DNA of 64,000 bases from Labrys sp. KNU-23 (GCF_008330945.1 NZ_CP043489.1:4289501-4353500), one strand, 5' to 3'. Counted from the first letter of the stretch, positions 43,377 to 54,400 are shown. The notes: generated by a model not told the origin, from the sequence alone. Numbers and translations: made by a program.

Positions 43377-45668
43377 TCAGTGCAGCAAGGCCGCCGATGC
43401 CGGCCGCCTCGGTACGGGGCGCATCAGGACGGGCATGGTCGGTTCAGCCAGCGGACGCGTGGCTTCCACCGGCAGCACCACCATGACGACGGTGCCGACA
43501 CCCACGGCAGAGCGGATGCGGATCGAGCCGCCATGCAGCTCCGCCAGGGATTTGGCGATGGAAAGGCCGAGGCCCGAGCCCTTGTGCGTCTTGGTGAACT
43601 GGGTCTGGACCTGCTCGAAGGGGCGGCCGAGCTTGCCGATCGCTTCGGCCGGAATGCCGATGCCGGAATCCTCGACATAGAGGGCGACCCGGCTGCCATG
43701 CTGGCGGATGCGCACGCCGATCCTGCCGCCTTCCGGCGTGAACTTGATGGCGTTGGAGAGAAGATTGTTCATGATCAGGCGCAGGGCGCGGCGATCGGCC
43801 TGCAGGTTCACGCCATTGCTCCAGGAGGGGTGGAGGCTGAGCTTCTTGGCGTCCGTCTCCGGCCGGATCGACCGCACGAGGTCGCCGAGCAGCCTGTCGA
43901 CGGCCACGAGTTCGCGCTGCAGCGTGACTTCGCCAGCCTCGATCTTCGACATTTCGAGGATGTCGTCGACGAAATTCAGGAGATAGCGCCCGCTGTCGTT
44001 GATGTCCTTGCAATAGCCGACATAGCGCGGCTGGCCGAGCGAGCCGAAGGTGCCGTTCTCCATCAACTCGGAAAAACCGATGATGGCGTTGAGCGGCGTG
44101 CGCAGCTCATGGCTCATGTTGGCAAGGAATTCCGACTTGGCCCTGTTGGCGGATTCGGCCTTGATCTTCTCTTCGGCATATTTTTCCGCCAGCTCGGCCA
44201 GTTCCTGGGTCTGGCGCTCGAGCACCTGGCGCGAACGCTTGAGGTCCGCGATCATGCCGATCAGGCTGCGCTCGCTGTCCAGCAGTCTGGTGTGCTGTTC
44301 CTTCAGCGAGGTGATGTCGGTGCCGACGGAGACATAGCCGCCATCCTTGGTGCGCCGCTCGTTGATGGTGAGCCAGCGGCCGTCCTGCAGCTGAGCCTCG
44401 AAGGTGCGCGCGCCCCGCTCGATCGGTGCGTTGGCGGACATGTTGGTGCGCACCACGGGCTGGGAACCGGCTTCGACGATGGCGCTGTAATGGGTGCCGG
44501 GGCGGACGAGGCCATCCGGCAGATTGTGCAGGGCCTGGAACTTGGAATTGCAGATCACCAGGCGGTTACCGGCGTCCCACAGCACGAAAGCTTCCGAGAT
44601 GGTCTCGATGGCGTCGCGCAGGCGCAAATCGGCCCGTTTGGTGTGCTCGGCGAAGCGCCGCTCTTCGGTCTCGTCGACGACGATGCCGATCAGCCGCTTA
44701 TTGCCTTGTGGGCCATAGACCAGTTCGCCGCGCACGCGCACGAAGATCCACTCGCCATTGGCGCAGCGCATGCGGAAACGCCGGTCGATCGCGAGGGGCG
44801 GATCCTTGGCCAGCAGTTCGGCGGAAAGAGTGCGCAGGCCGCCATCGTCGATATGGATCAGCCGATCGATGTCGCTATGGACCAGAAGATCGTCCTGTGG
44901 CTCGTAGCCGAGCAGATGGAACATCGAATCCGACCAGAACACCCGACCGGCTTCGAGGTCCCAGTCCCACAGGCCGGAGCGTCCGCGGCTGAGTGCGGTT
45001 TCCAGCCGGTTGCGCACATTGTTGTAGATGTCGTCGGCCCGGCGCGCCCGCGAAGCCTGCCAGTAATAGGCAAAGCCGAGGATCAGCAGCACGCCGCCGG
45101 TGGTGGTGGTGAAGACGAGCAGGCGACCGCTGAGGGCATACCAGCCCTCTAGGATGTCGTCGACGGGCTTGGCGGCGACGATGCGCAGGCTCTCGCTGGT
45201 GCCGATCGAGGCGAGCATGGCGGTGCCGCCGACCGTGACGGTCAATTGGCCACTGACGCGGTCGCCAATCGCGCCGATCAGGCCGGCGACGTCGCCATTG
45301 TCGTTGAGCAGGCGGCCATGCGGCGTGATCACGGCGAGCAGGACGTGCTCGGGAGCAGTGATCGCGGCACGGGTCGGCACCCGACCGCTCTGGGCGACGA
45401 TCGCGCTCAGTTGTGCCGCAGCGGCCGAGACGATGAGATCGAGGTTGCGCCCGGCATCCTGCATGGCTTGCTGGCGGCTGTCGCGGGCTTGGATGAAGGC
45501 GGCCAGGGCGATGACGGCGAGGAAGGCGATGATCAGCAAGGGCACGGCCTTGCGCAGGATCGGCTCAAGCCCGATCAGTCGCCTATAGGTTGGGCAGACC
45601 AGTGTCTTGGCAAGGCCCCGGATGCCCGGCGCGCGCAAAGACGCATGTGTCGCGTTTGCACGCGCCAT
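43377..45668 (-). CDS. pleC: PAS-domain sensor histidine kinase, PleC-like
   Basis: A 763-residue membrane kinase. Two membrane helices (about 40-60 and 195-218) flank a periplasmic region; two PAS domains (about 240-370 and 385-490) precede a coiled coil, the H-box FLANMSHELRTPLNAIIGFS (about 535) and an ATPase domain with NLLSNAIKFTPEG, DSGIGI and GSGLGLSIA. The phosphoacceptor region (KDINDSGRYLLNFVDDILEMSKIEAG) and the location next to glnE match PleC of Rhizobiales, the DivK phosphatase/kinase; the assignment partly relies on remembered synteny. It converges with the clpS pair. Confidence 0.8.
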   Translation of the reverse strand: MARANATHASLRAPGIRGLAKTLVCPTYRRLIGLEPILRKAVPLLIIAFLAVIALAAFIQARDSRQQAMQDAGRNLDLIVSAAAAQLSAIVAQSGRVPTRAAITAPEHVLLAVITPHGRLLNDNGDVAGLIGAIGDRVSGQLTVTVGGTAMLASIGTSESLRIVAAKPVDDILEGWYALSGRLLVFTTTTGGVLLILGFAYYWQASRARRADDIYNNVRNRLETALSRGRSGLWDWDLEAGRVFWSDSMFHLLGYEPQDDLLVHSDIDRLIHIDDGGLRTLSAELLAKDPPLAIDRRFRMRCANGEWIFVRVRGELVYGPQGNKRLIGIVVDETEERRFAEHTKRADLRLRDAIETISEAFVLWDAGNRLVICNSKFQALHNLPDGLVRPGTHYSAIVEAGSQPVVRTNMSANAPIERGARTFEAQLQDGRWLTINERRTKDGGYVSVGTDITSLKEQHTRLLDSERSLIGMIADLKRSRQVLERQTQELAELAEKYAEEKIKAESANRAKSEFLANMSHELRTPLNAIIGFSELMENGTFGSLGQPRYVGYCKDINDSGRYLLNFVDDILEMSKIEAGEVTLQRELVAVDRLLGDLVRSIRPETDAKKLSLHPSWSNGVNLQADRRALRLIMNNLLSNAIKFTPEGGRIGVRIRQHGSRVALYVEDSGIGIPAEAIGKLGRPFEQVQTQFTKTHKGSGLGLSIAKSLAELHGGSIRIRSAVGVGTVVMVVLPVEATRPLAEPTMPVLMRPVPRRPASAALLH

Positions 45669-46028
45669 TGCTAAGCCCTTCCAGCCTTATCTGAGAATTT
45701 GCGATAGAGCAGGTGTTCATCACCGCCCCCGAATCGATAAGGCTATAAGAATCAACCTTCACGTGATTTGTCTAGAGTCGCCGTGAACACTTTTTTAATT
45801 ATTTGTGTCGGTTTGCGGCTGAAAAACGAAGAATTCGCGCCCGATTCAAGACAAAATCTTGATGCCTTGGCTACATGTATGGGGCTGAAATCTCTGCGCC
45901 ACAAGATGTGGTGGGGTGAGGCTGCTTTCCATCAGGTGCAGCCTATGAATGCTTCCCTAGAGGCACCAGTACTCTCGATTGCAACGGCCAGATGCAAACG
46001 ACCTGACCGGATAGTTGCAATGGCCGGT
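45669..46028. other. Gene-free interval between pepN and pleC
   Basis: About 360 bp, AT-richer around 45700-45870, both neighbours on the minus strand. It should hold the pleC promoter, but I find no convincing reading frame, hairpin terminator or known motif. Confidence 0.5.
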
Positions 46029-48650
46029 TCATGCAAGCGATCTTTGCGCGATGTCAGCAACGTCGCGCGACAGCCCAGGACGCCTTGCGATATCGCGCAA
46101 CGTCGCCGCCGCCAGGGTGCGCCTGCCCTGCTCGAGCGAGCGCCAGGTCTTGAAGGCGACCAGGAGGCGGGCCGCCAATTGCGGATTCTTCGGATCGATG
46201 GCCAGGATGATGTCGGCGACGAAGCGGTAGCCTTCGCCGTCGGGGCGATTGAACTGCGTCTGGTTGGCGGAACAGAAGGTGCCGATCAAGGCCCTGACGC
46301 GGTTGGGATTATGCAGCGAGAAGGCGGGATCGCGCATGAGTTCCTTGACGCGGTCCAGCGTGGCCTCAAGCGGCAGCATCGCCTGTACGCCCATCCATTT
46401 GTCGATGACCAGCGGATCGCTGTCGTAGCGTTCCCGGAAGCTGCGCAGGGCCCGTTCGCCGGCCGGCGTGCCCGACAGGGCCAGCGTGGCGAGCGCCGCC
46501 ATCTCGTCGGTCATGTTGTCGGCCTTGTCGAATTGCGCCGCTGCGACATCGAGCGCCTGGGCCGTGCCGCCGGTACAGACCAGGTCGAGCGCGCCGTTGC
46601 GTAACGAACGCCGCCCGGCATCGGCGGCCTGGGGCGAATAGGGGCCTGCCACCGTCATGATCTCGATCGTGCGCAACAGGTCGGCCTGCAACTCCCGGGC
46701 CAAGGTCTTCCGCAGGATCGAGCGGGCCTGATAGATGGCTTGCGGATCGACGTCATTGCCGATTTCGCGGGCGATGTCGGTTTCGCTGGGCAAGGCGAGG
46801 GAGAGCGCGGTGAAGGCCGGATCGGCAGCCCCCCCGACCAGGAGGCCGCGGACAGCCGTGATGAAACGCGGATCGACCGGGGTCGCCGCATCCTTGACCA
46901 GCCGCAGCAGCAGCTTGAGGGCGTAGCTCTGGGAGGCCTGCCAGCGGTTGAAGGGGTCGCTGTCGGCCTTGAGCAGAGTCAGCAAGGCCTCCTCGTCGAG
47001 CGCGACCGTGAGCTTGACCGGGGCCGAGAAGCCGCGCAGCAGCGAGGGAACGGGCGCCTGGCGTACATTGCCGAACACAAAATTGCGCTCGGATTCGGCC
47101 AGGGCCACCAGACCGTCGAAAGGCTTGCCATCGAGGGTGACGGGAAGATCGCCTTCGTCGCCGACCAGGCCGAGGCGGATCGGGAACAGCATCGGCTGCT
47201 TGTTGGGCTGGCCCGGTGTCGGCGGCAGGATCTGCTTCAGGCTGAGATGATAGGTGCCGGCCTGTTCGTCCCAGCGCCCCTCGGCGTGGATCTCCGGCGT
47301 GCCCGATTGCCTGTACCAGAGCATGAACTGGCCGAGATCGCGCCGGCTTGCCTCGGCAAAGCAGGTCAGGAAGTCCTCGATCGTGACAGCCTCTCCGTCA
47401 TGGCGCTGGAAATAAAGATCCATGCCGGCGGCGAAGGCTTCCTCGCCGATCAGGGTCTTGAGCATGCGCACGACCTCGGCGCCCTTCTCATAGACCGTGG
47501 CGGTGTAGAAGTTATTGATCTCGTTATAGATTTCGGGCCGGACAGGATGGGCGAGCGGCCCGCCGTCCTCGGAGAATTGCTGGCTGCGCAGGAGCTTGAC
47601 ATCGTTGATGCGCTTGACGGGGCGCGAACGCTGGTCGGAGGAGAATTCCTGGTCGCGGAAGACCGTCAGGCCCTCCTTCAGGCAGAGCTGGAACCAGTCG
47701 CGGCAAGTGATGCGATTGCCCGTCCAGTTGTGGAAATATTCATGCGCGATGATGGCCTCGACGGCTGCGAAATCGCTGTCCGTGGCTGTCTGGGGCAGGG
47801 CCAGCACATATTTGTCGTTGAAGACGTTGAGGCCCTTGTTCTCCATGGCGCCCATGTTGAAATCGGACACGGCGACGATCATGAAGATGTCGAGGTCATA
47901 TTCGCGGCCAAAGGCCTCTTCGTCCCAGCGCATCGAGCGCTTGAGGGCATCCATGGCATAGGCGCAGCGGTCTTCCTTGCCGTGTTCGACATAGATCTCG
48001 AGGCGCACCTCCCGTCCGGAACGGGTGGTGAAGCTGTCGGCCACCATGGCAAGATCGCCCGCAACCATGGCGAAGAGATAGGAAGGCTTGGGGAAGGGGT
48101 CGTGCCAGACGGCAAAGTGGCGGCCATCTGCCAGCGATCCGTGCTCGGTGCGGTTGCCATTGGCCAGCAGCACCGGCGCCTCCTGGAACGAGGCCTCGAT
48201 CCTTGTGGTGTAGACCGACAGCACATCCGGCCTGTCGAGGAAATAGGTGATGCGCCGGAAGCCCTCGGCCTCGCATTGGGTGCAATAGGCCGAGTTGGAG
48301 CGGTAAAGCCCCATCAGCTGCGTATTGGCGGAGGGATCCAGCCGCGTCTCGATCGCCAGCGTGAAGGGCTCGGCGGGCGGATGGTGGAGGCTGAAGCCAT
48401 TGGGCGAAACCGAATAGGCTTCCGATGGCAGAGACACGCCGTCGAGCCAGGCCTCCACGAAGACGAGGCTGTCGCCGGCGAGCTTCAGGGCATCCTGCCC
48501 CTGGCTGTGCGGATTGCGCCGCAGCCTCAGGGTGGAAACGATGCGGGTCTGCGTCCGCTCGAGCCGGATGTCGAGATGCACCGTATCGATCAGGAAGGCG
48601 GGGACCCGGTAGTCGGCGAGGCGAACGGGTTCCAGGGCAGCTTCGGTCAT
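46029..48650 (-). CDS. pepN: Aminopeptidase N (M1 family)
   Basis: An 873-residue zinc aminopeptidase that removes N-terminal residues from peptides in the cytoplasm. The exopeptidase motif GAMENKGLNVF and the zinc site HEYFHNWTGNRITCRDW followed by LKEGLTVFRDQEF (HEXXH with Glu 19 residues later) are intact. The N-terminal beta domain and the long C-terminal helical domain give the normal E. coli PepN-type length. It is separated from neighbours by 180-360 bp and probably has its own promoter. Confidence 0.97.
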   Translation of the reverse strand: MTEAALEPVRLADYRVPAFLIDTVHLDIRLERTQTRIVSTLRLRRNPHSQGQDALKLAGDSLVFVEAWLDGVSLPSEAYSVSPNGFSLHHPPAEPFTLAIETRLDPSANTQLMGLYRSNSAYCTQCEAEGFRRITYFLDRPDVLSVYTTRIEASFQEAPVLLANGNRTEHGSLADGRHFAVWHDPFPKPSYLFAMVAGDLAMVADSFTTRSGREVRLEIYVEHGKEDRCAYAMDALKRSMRWDEEAFGREYDLDIFMIVAVSDFNMGAMENKGLNVFNDKYVLALPQTATDSDFAAVEAIIAHEYFHNWTGNRITCRDWFQLCLKEGLTVFRDQEFSSDQRSRPVKRINDVKLLRSQQFSEDGGPLAHPVRPEIYNEINNFYTATVYEKGAEVVRMLKTLIGEEAFAAGMDLYFQRHDGEAVTIEDFLTCFAEASRRDLGQFMLWYRQSGTPEIHAEGRWDEQAGTYHLSLKQILPPTPGQPNKQPMLFPIRLGLVGDEGDLPVTLDGKPFDGLVALAESERNFVFGNVRQAPVPSLLRGFSAPVKLTVALDEEALLTLLKADSDPFNRWQASQSYALKLLLRLVKDAATPVDPRFITAVRGLLVGGAADPAFTALSLALPSETDIAREIGNDVDPQAIYQARSILRKTLARELQADLLRTIEIMTVAGPYSPQAADAGRRSLRNGALDLVCTGGTAQALDVAAAQFDKADNMTDEMAALATLALSGTPAGERALRSFRERYDSDPLVIDKWMGVQAMLPLEATLDRVKELMRDPAFSLHNPNRVRALIGTFCSANQTQFNRPDGEGYRFVADIILAIDPKNPQLAARLLVAFKTWRSLEQGRRTLAAATLRDIARRPGLSRDVADIAQRSLA

Positions 48651-48831
48651 AGGGGCTTCATTCCGGCGGGGACAATCTGAATCGTCTGGCTATTCCTCAT
48701 CATGGCGGATGAGTGGCGTGCACCGCAACCCGGGAGAGCCGGTTCGAGAGGATGGCATCGCTCGTCTTCGCCAGGTTGGCGACACTTGAGACGCCACGGA
48801 TGCCGTGTTCGAGGGATGGGTGGACTGCCTT

Positions 48832-50661
48832 CTACTGATAGGCGGCGGCCTGGAGCTGGAAGAGCTCGGCGTAACGGCCATTCTTATCGATAAGGGCCCG
48901 ATGGCTTCCTTCTTCGACGATCCGTCCCTGTTCGAGCACCAGGATATGATCGGCCATGCGTACGGTGGAAAAGCGATGCGAGATCAGTAGTGCCGTGCGG
49001 CCCGTGCTGAGGTTCCGAAAGCGCTCGAACACGTCGGCTTCCGCCCGGGCGTCGAGCGCCGCGGTGGGCTCGTCCAGGATCAGAATGTCGGCGTCGCGAA
49101 AATAAGCCCGCGCGATGGCGATGCGTTGCCATTCGCCGCCCGAAAGATCGTGGCCGCGCATATAGCCATTGCCAAGACGCTGCTCGTAGCCGGCGGGGAG
49201 GGCGGCGATCAGTCGGTCGGCCAGGCTTTTCTGCGCTGCATCCTCGATGCGGGCGCGCTCGGCCACAGACGTGATGCGGCCGGCGGCAATGTTGGTGGCC
49301 GCTGTAAGATTATAGCGGGCGAAATCCTGGAAAACGGTGCCGATACGGTCGCGATAGGCTGCCAGATCGAATGCGCGAATGTCGACGCCGTCCAGCAGGA
49401 TGCGGCCCTCATCGGGATCGTGCAGGCGGGTGAGCAGCTTGACGATCGTCGTCTTGCCGGCGCCATTCTCGCCGACCAACGCCAGGGTCCGCCCTGCCGT
49501 CAGGTGGAAGCTGAGATGACGGATCGCCCAGGCTTCGCGGCCCGGATAGCGAAAACCCACATTCTCGAATGTGATGCCATCGCGCATGGCCGATGGCATG
49601 GCATGCGGGTTGCTCGCCCGCCTGATCGAGGGCTGTGTATCGAGAAAGGAGTAGAAGTCGTCGAGATAATAGCTGCGGTCGGCGAGTTCGACAAAGCCCA
49701 GCATGGTTCTTTCGAACAGGCCGCTGAGGCGCAGCAACGAGCCGGTGAGGAAAACGAGATCGCCGAGGCTGATCTGCCCGATGACGGCTCGCCAGGCCAC
49801 CAGGGCATAGGCGGCATAATAGGCGATCGATGCCACCCCGCCGAGCAGGCTGCTCCAGGCGCTGTGGCGTATGGCGATGGCCCGGTTGGCGCGATGGATT
49901 TCGCCTGCGAGTTCACCGAAGCGCCGGGCGAAGAAGCCGCCGAGATCGAAGAGCTTGATTTCCTTGGCGATGCGCGGATCGGCCCCGGTGAAGCGCATAT
50001 ATTCGGCTTCGCGCCGCAACGGCGTGAAGTCGCGGCTGACGCCATAGCGTTGCGCGTTGAAATGGGCCTCGCCGACAAGGGCGGGGATCAGCGCGACCAG
50101 CAGCAGCACCATCAGCCCCGGTATGAAGGCGATCAATCCGACGGCCAGGGCAATGACGGTGACGATGTTCTGGGCCTGGCCCAGCAATTGGGCGAGGAGA
50201 GGCGTTCCCATGGCTGTCTGGGCAACGGCCCGCTGCATACGGTTCTGAAAGTCGCTGCTTTCGATCTGGGCGAGATCCATGCTTACGCCATGTTCGATGA
50301 CAAGCACGGCCATGGCGTTGCCGTGGCGCTCCCCAAGGAGGGCTTCGGCCAGTGCGGTCGCCCGCATCAGCACCGTGTTTCCCAGGGTCAGCAGGAATTC
50401 CAGGCCGATATAGGCCAGCAGGGGCGTGAGCCGTCCGTTGCCCAGCCAGTCACTCAAGCCGGAGCCGGGCAGAGACAGGCGATTGAGCTCGACGATCTCG
50501 TCGACGATGAGCTTGCCGACAAAGATCACCAATGGCGGTTGCAGCGCGCAGAGGAGGCGAACCACGAGGATGATGCTGCCGAGCCCGGGACTGACTTGCC
50601 AAAGCGAGATGAACAGTCTTGGAAGGTGCCGCCAGCGCCGATCGAACAATTTGCCGAGCAT
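48832..50661 (-). CDS. ABC transporter, fused permease and ATPase (exporter type)
   Basis: A 609-residue half-transporter with an N-terminal membrane domain (about residues 20-330, six helices) and a C-terminal ATPase. Visible motifs are Walker A GENGAGKTT, Q-loop TVFQDFARYN, signature LSGGEWQRIAIARA, Walker B ILILDEPTAALD and H-loop LISHRFST. LSGGEWQ in place of LSGGQ is the form seen in one group of bacterial exporters of unknown cargo. A strong AGGAGG lies 7 nt upstream of the ATG. It would act as a homodimer; the substrate cannot be inferred. It is the gene after the TetR regulator on the same strand, 222 bp away. Confidence 0.9.
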   Translation of the reverse strand: MLGKLFDRRWRHLPRLFISLWQVSPGLGSIILVVRLLCALQPPLVIFVGKLIVDEIVELNRLSLPGSGLSDWLGNGRLTPLLAYIGLEFLLTLGNTVLMRATALAEALLGERHGNAMAVLVIEHGVSMDLAQIESSDFQNRMQRAVAQTAMGTPLLAQLLGQAQNIVTVIALAVGLIAFIPGLMVLLLVALIPALVGEAHFNAQRYGVSRDFTPLRREAEYMRFTGADPRIAKEIKLFDLGGFFARRFGELAGEIHRANRAIAIRHSAWSSLLGGVASIAYYAAYALVAWRAVIGQISLGDLVFLTGSLLRLSGLFERTMLGFVELADRSYYLDDFYSFLDTQPSIRRASNPHAMPSAMRDGITFENVGFRYPGREAWAIRHLSFHLTAGRTLALVGENGAGKTTIVKLLTRLHDPDEGRILLDGVDIRAFDLAAYRDRIGTVFQDFARYNLTAATNIAAGRITSVAERARIEDAAQKSLADRLIAALPAGYEQRLGNGYMRGHDLSGGEWQRIAIARAYFRDADILILDEPTAALDARAEADVFERFRNLSTGRTALLISHRFSTVRMADHILVLEQGRIVEEGSHRALIDKNGRYAELFQLQAAAYQ

Positions 50662-50883
50662 GACGCCTCCTTTGGACCGGGGCGCATGCCTATGACCGAA
50701 GGTGCGGCAGAGGTCAACCTCCGCGGGGTTCGTTGCGGATAGAAAAAATCAAGCTGGATCAATTACAAAGTGGGTAGTCCTGCGAAGCGGTATGAGGTTC
50801 TCGAGGAAGGCTTAGCCGTCAAAAGGCTCGCCTTTCGCGGCAGCACCGTTCTCTCGAAGGAAGCATCCCTACTGCCGCCGCTT

Positions 50884-51450
50884 TCAACCCATCAATGCCA
50901 GAATGGCCTTGGCTAAGTCCACAGCGCGGGTATGCAGCGGGCCCTGGAGCCGACCATAGAGGGTGAAGATGGCGGGCTGGGCGACGATGCCCAGCGCCAT
51001 CGCAGTCAGGAGGTCAGCGTCTCGCTCCGGGATGTCCTTGCGTTGCATGGCTCCGGCAAAAATCGAGCGCACGGCCTCGACGACGTTCTTGTCGGCTTCG
51101 TCGGGCACCTCGGCCAGATGGGTGTGCTGGGAGAGTAGCAGGAAGGTGAACAGGGCCCGGTTCTCGTCGAAAAGTTCGCAGAAGACCTCGACGATCCGCA
51201 TGATCTTGGCATCGAAGCGGGGATGGGCCTGGTCGGCGGCGAGGATATCAGCCGCAAGCTTGGCATAGCCATCCAGGAACAGGGAGCGCGACAGGGCATC
51301 CTTGGAGGCGAAATGGCGGTAGAGGGCAGCTTCCGCCACACCCACGGCACCGGCGATGTCACGGATCGAGGTTCCCGCCACGCCTTTTTCGGCGAACAGG
51401 CGCAAGGCCTCCGTCACGATCTTGGCCCGGGTCTTCGATCCGTCACGCAT
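50884..51450 (-). CDS. TetR/AcrR-family transcriptional regulator
   Basis: A 188-residue regulator with an N-terminal helix-turn-helix domain: KTRAKIVTEALRLFAEKG, then TSIRDIAGAVGVAEAALYRHFASKD (about residues 6-55). The ligand-binding C-terminal domain is all-helical and less conserved. The ATG overlaps the end of the large acyltransferase fusion by 8 bp, so the two are translationally coupled and the regulator controls its own operon. A 10-10-10 inverted repeat in front of the fusion gene is the obvious operator. Likely effectors are acyl-CoA or fatty-acid derivatives, given the operon partner; this is inference. Confidence 0.93.
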   Translation of the reverse strand: MRDGSKTRAKIVTEALRLFAEKGVAGTSIRDIAGAVGVAEAALYRHFASKDALSRSLFLDGYAKLAADILAADQAHPRFDAKIMRIVEVFCELFDENRALFTFLLLSQHTHLAEVPDEADKNVVEAVRSIFAGAMQRKDIPERDADLLTAMALGIVAQPAIFTLYGRLQGPLHTRAVDLAKAILALMG

Positions 51451-54400
51451 GGTTTTCGCCCGTTTCGTCGCGGACGGCGGCGGCAGGGGCCGGCGCCTCC
51501 GACGCGGCGGCCTTGCCGGCAGGTGACCTGGAATCGCCGGCTGGGCGATCCGGTGCGGCGAGCGGGGCGGGCGGCGGGCGGTGGGATTCGGGCTCGGCGC
51601 CATTGCCCTGCGCAGGCAAAGGCGCGGTGGGCAAAATCTCGGCGGGCTTGGGCGAATCGGGCAAGCCCGGCAATGGCGCAGGCGGAGTGACCTTGGCCTC
51701 ACCGGCACCGGCATTGGCCTGGCGCTCCTTCAGCATTTTGTTGAGGCCGACATAGTCGGTCTTGCCAGTGCCCATCACCGGCATGGCGTCGATGATCATG
51801 ATCTCCGCGGGGATCATCAATTCGGCGGCATGCTTGTAGCGCAGATGCGCGATCACGTCGGCGCGGTTGGCCTGTTTGTGCGGCGTGATCAGCACCAGCC
51901 GCTCGCCCTTGCGGGGGTCGGGGGTGGCGAGGACGGCCACCGGGCTCTCCGGCCACAGGTCGGCGAGCATGGCCTCGACGGCGGCAAGCGACACCATCTC
52001 GCCGCCGATCTTGGCGAAGCGCTTGGCGCGGCCCTTGATGGCGATGAAACCCTGGGGGTCGATGGTGACGATGTCGCCGGTGTCGTACCAGCCTTCTTCG
52101 GGTGCGGTGATCTCGCCGGGCTGATCGGCCTTGAGATAACCCAGCATCACATTGGGGCCGCGCACATGCAGGCGCCCGCCTTCCTCGATGCCGGGGATTT
52201 CCTCCAGCCGCGTCTCCATGTCCGGCAGCGCCCGGCCGACAGTACCGTTCTTGTTGAACATCGGCGTGTTCAGCGCCAGCACCGGCGAGGTCTCGGTGAC
52301 GCCATAGCCCTCCAGGATGCGCAGGCCGAACTTCTCGTTATATGCCCGCCGTGTCTCCACCTTCACCGGCTCGGCGCCGGCCACGACATAGCGCAGCGAG
52401 CGGAAGTCGTAGGGGTTGGCCATCTTGGCATAACCGGCGAGGAAGGTATCGGTGCCGAACAGGGCAGTGGCGTTGGTGCCGTAGATCAGTTCGGGGATGA
52501 TGCGATAGTGCAGCGGCGTCGGATAGAGATAGAGCCGGACGCCGTTGACGAGCGGCAGGATCATGCCGCCGGTCAGGCCGAAGGAATGGAACACCGGCAA
52601 GACATTGAAGACGATGTCGCCGGGGCCGAAATCGATGCGGGCGCCGACCTGTGCGATGTTGGAAAGGATGTTGCGATGCGACAGCACCACGCCCTTCGGC
52701 GCGCCCTCCGAGCCCGAGGTGAACAGGACGGCGGCAGGGGCGTCCGGTGTGGGCTTGGCATGAGACCGCCCGGCACCGAGGAGGCCCCGCAGCTTGTCGG
52801 CGGTGCCGACTTCGCTGCGTACATCCTCCAGCCAGACGAAGCGGACATGGGCCTCCATCGCGGTCACGACATCACCGAGCCGGCCTTTTTCCACGAAGGC
52901 GCGGGATGACAACACCGTCTTTACCTGCGCGGTTTTGCAGGCCGAGATCAGATTGGCCTGGCCGGCCGAGAAGTTCAGCATGGCCGGGATGCGGCCTGTC
53001 GACTGCAGGGCGAAGAAGGTGACGGCGACGGCATTGGCGTTGGGCAGGAGCACGCCGACATGTTCGCCAGGCGCGATGAAGGCTTCGAACTTGCGCCCGA
53101 GCACGTTGATGCCGATCAGCAGGCGCTTATAAGTAAGGCTGCCGCTGACCGGATCCTCCAGCACCACCCGCTTGCGGCCATATTTGTCGGCGGCCGCCAC
53201 CAAAGCGCGGAAGAGATCGGTGTCGACGGCGCTCGTCTTGTAGATGAGGTCCGACATCACGTCGTAGAGGGCGGCGCCGGCGGCCTGGCGGCGCTTCTTG
53301 CCGCGCAGGTCTTCGTCGATCGTGAGGCGCGTCGGCTCGGTGAAGGTCACGGTCACCTTCGGGAACCAGCGGCGCGAGACCTTGTTGGCGTCGAGCCTGG
53401 TGAAGGGGGTGCGCTCCAGCCCGTCGATACGCATGGGCACGATGTCGGCATGCGACTTGTCGGCGATCAGGCCGGCGCCGTCATAGACCTTCATCAGCGC
53501 GCCGGTGACGGTGAGGCGTCCCTCGGGGAAGATCACCAGGGTCTCGCCGGCCTTCACCGCATTGATCAGCCCGCGCGTCGCCATCGGCTTGGTCGGGTCG
53601 AGCGGATAGGCCCGGCAGATCTTCAGGAAGGGCTTGACCCACCAGGCCTTGGCGATGGTGTGATCGATGGCGAACACCGGATCCTTGTCGAGCAGGGCCA
53701 GGACCAGGCCGGCATCGAGGAAGCTGACATGGTTGATCGCGATGATGCGATGCGGCGTCGGCGTCTCCAGGTTCTCGATGCCCTTGACCTCGAGGCGGTA
53801 GACCAGCCTGTAGATCAGCAGGATGAGGTCACGGAACCGGCTCATCGGCAGGACATAAAGCAGGACGATGCCGGCGACGATGTTGAGGATGGCGATGCCG
53901 AGAAAGGCGGTCGGGGTGGTCAGGCCGAATTGGGACTGCAGCAGGGAGAGGCCGCCGGCGCCCGCCACCATGAAGATGGCGGTGATCACGTTGCCGCCGG
54001 CGATGACGCGAGCCCGTTCGTCCTTGGGAGCCCAGTGCTGTACGGCGGCGTAGGCGGGAACGATGAACAGACCTGCTGCGACGGCCGTCAGGATCAGCAC
54101 GAGCGTGGTCTGAATGCCATTGGCGCTGGCAAGGTAGCTCATGACGCCCAAGGGCACTTCGGAGCGCGTGGTCGCGAAGGCGATCACCGCGACGACGAGG
54201 CAGAACACGCCCATCAGGATGCAGCCGATCGGCGAGAGCAGCAGGATGATGCGGCCGGCGGCGAGGCGGGCCGCCAGGATCGAACCGAGAGCGATGCCGA
54301 TCGAGAAAGCGGTGAAGAACAGCGAGTTCACCGTATTGTCGCCGCCGATGACATCATGGGCGAGCGATGTCGTCAGGGACAGGATGACAATGCCGATCAG

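Noticed and set aside
45768..46604. Plus-strand frame of 278 codons upstream of and antisense to pepN
   Set aside because: Its second half is antisense to pepN and the first half is AT-rich intergenic DNA.
46740..48680. Plus-strand open frame of 646 codons
   Set aside because: Antisense to pepN, whose zinc site and exopeptidase motif are intact.
50821..50836. Terminator after the tetR gene
   Set aside because: Five-base stem with four T residues only; too weak to claim.
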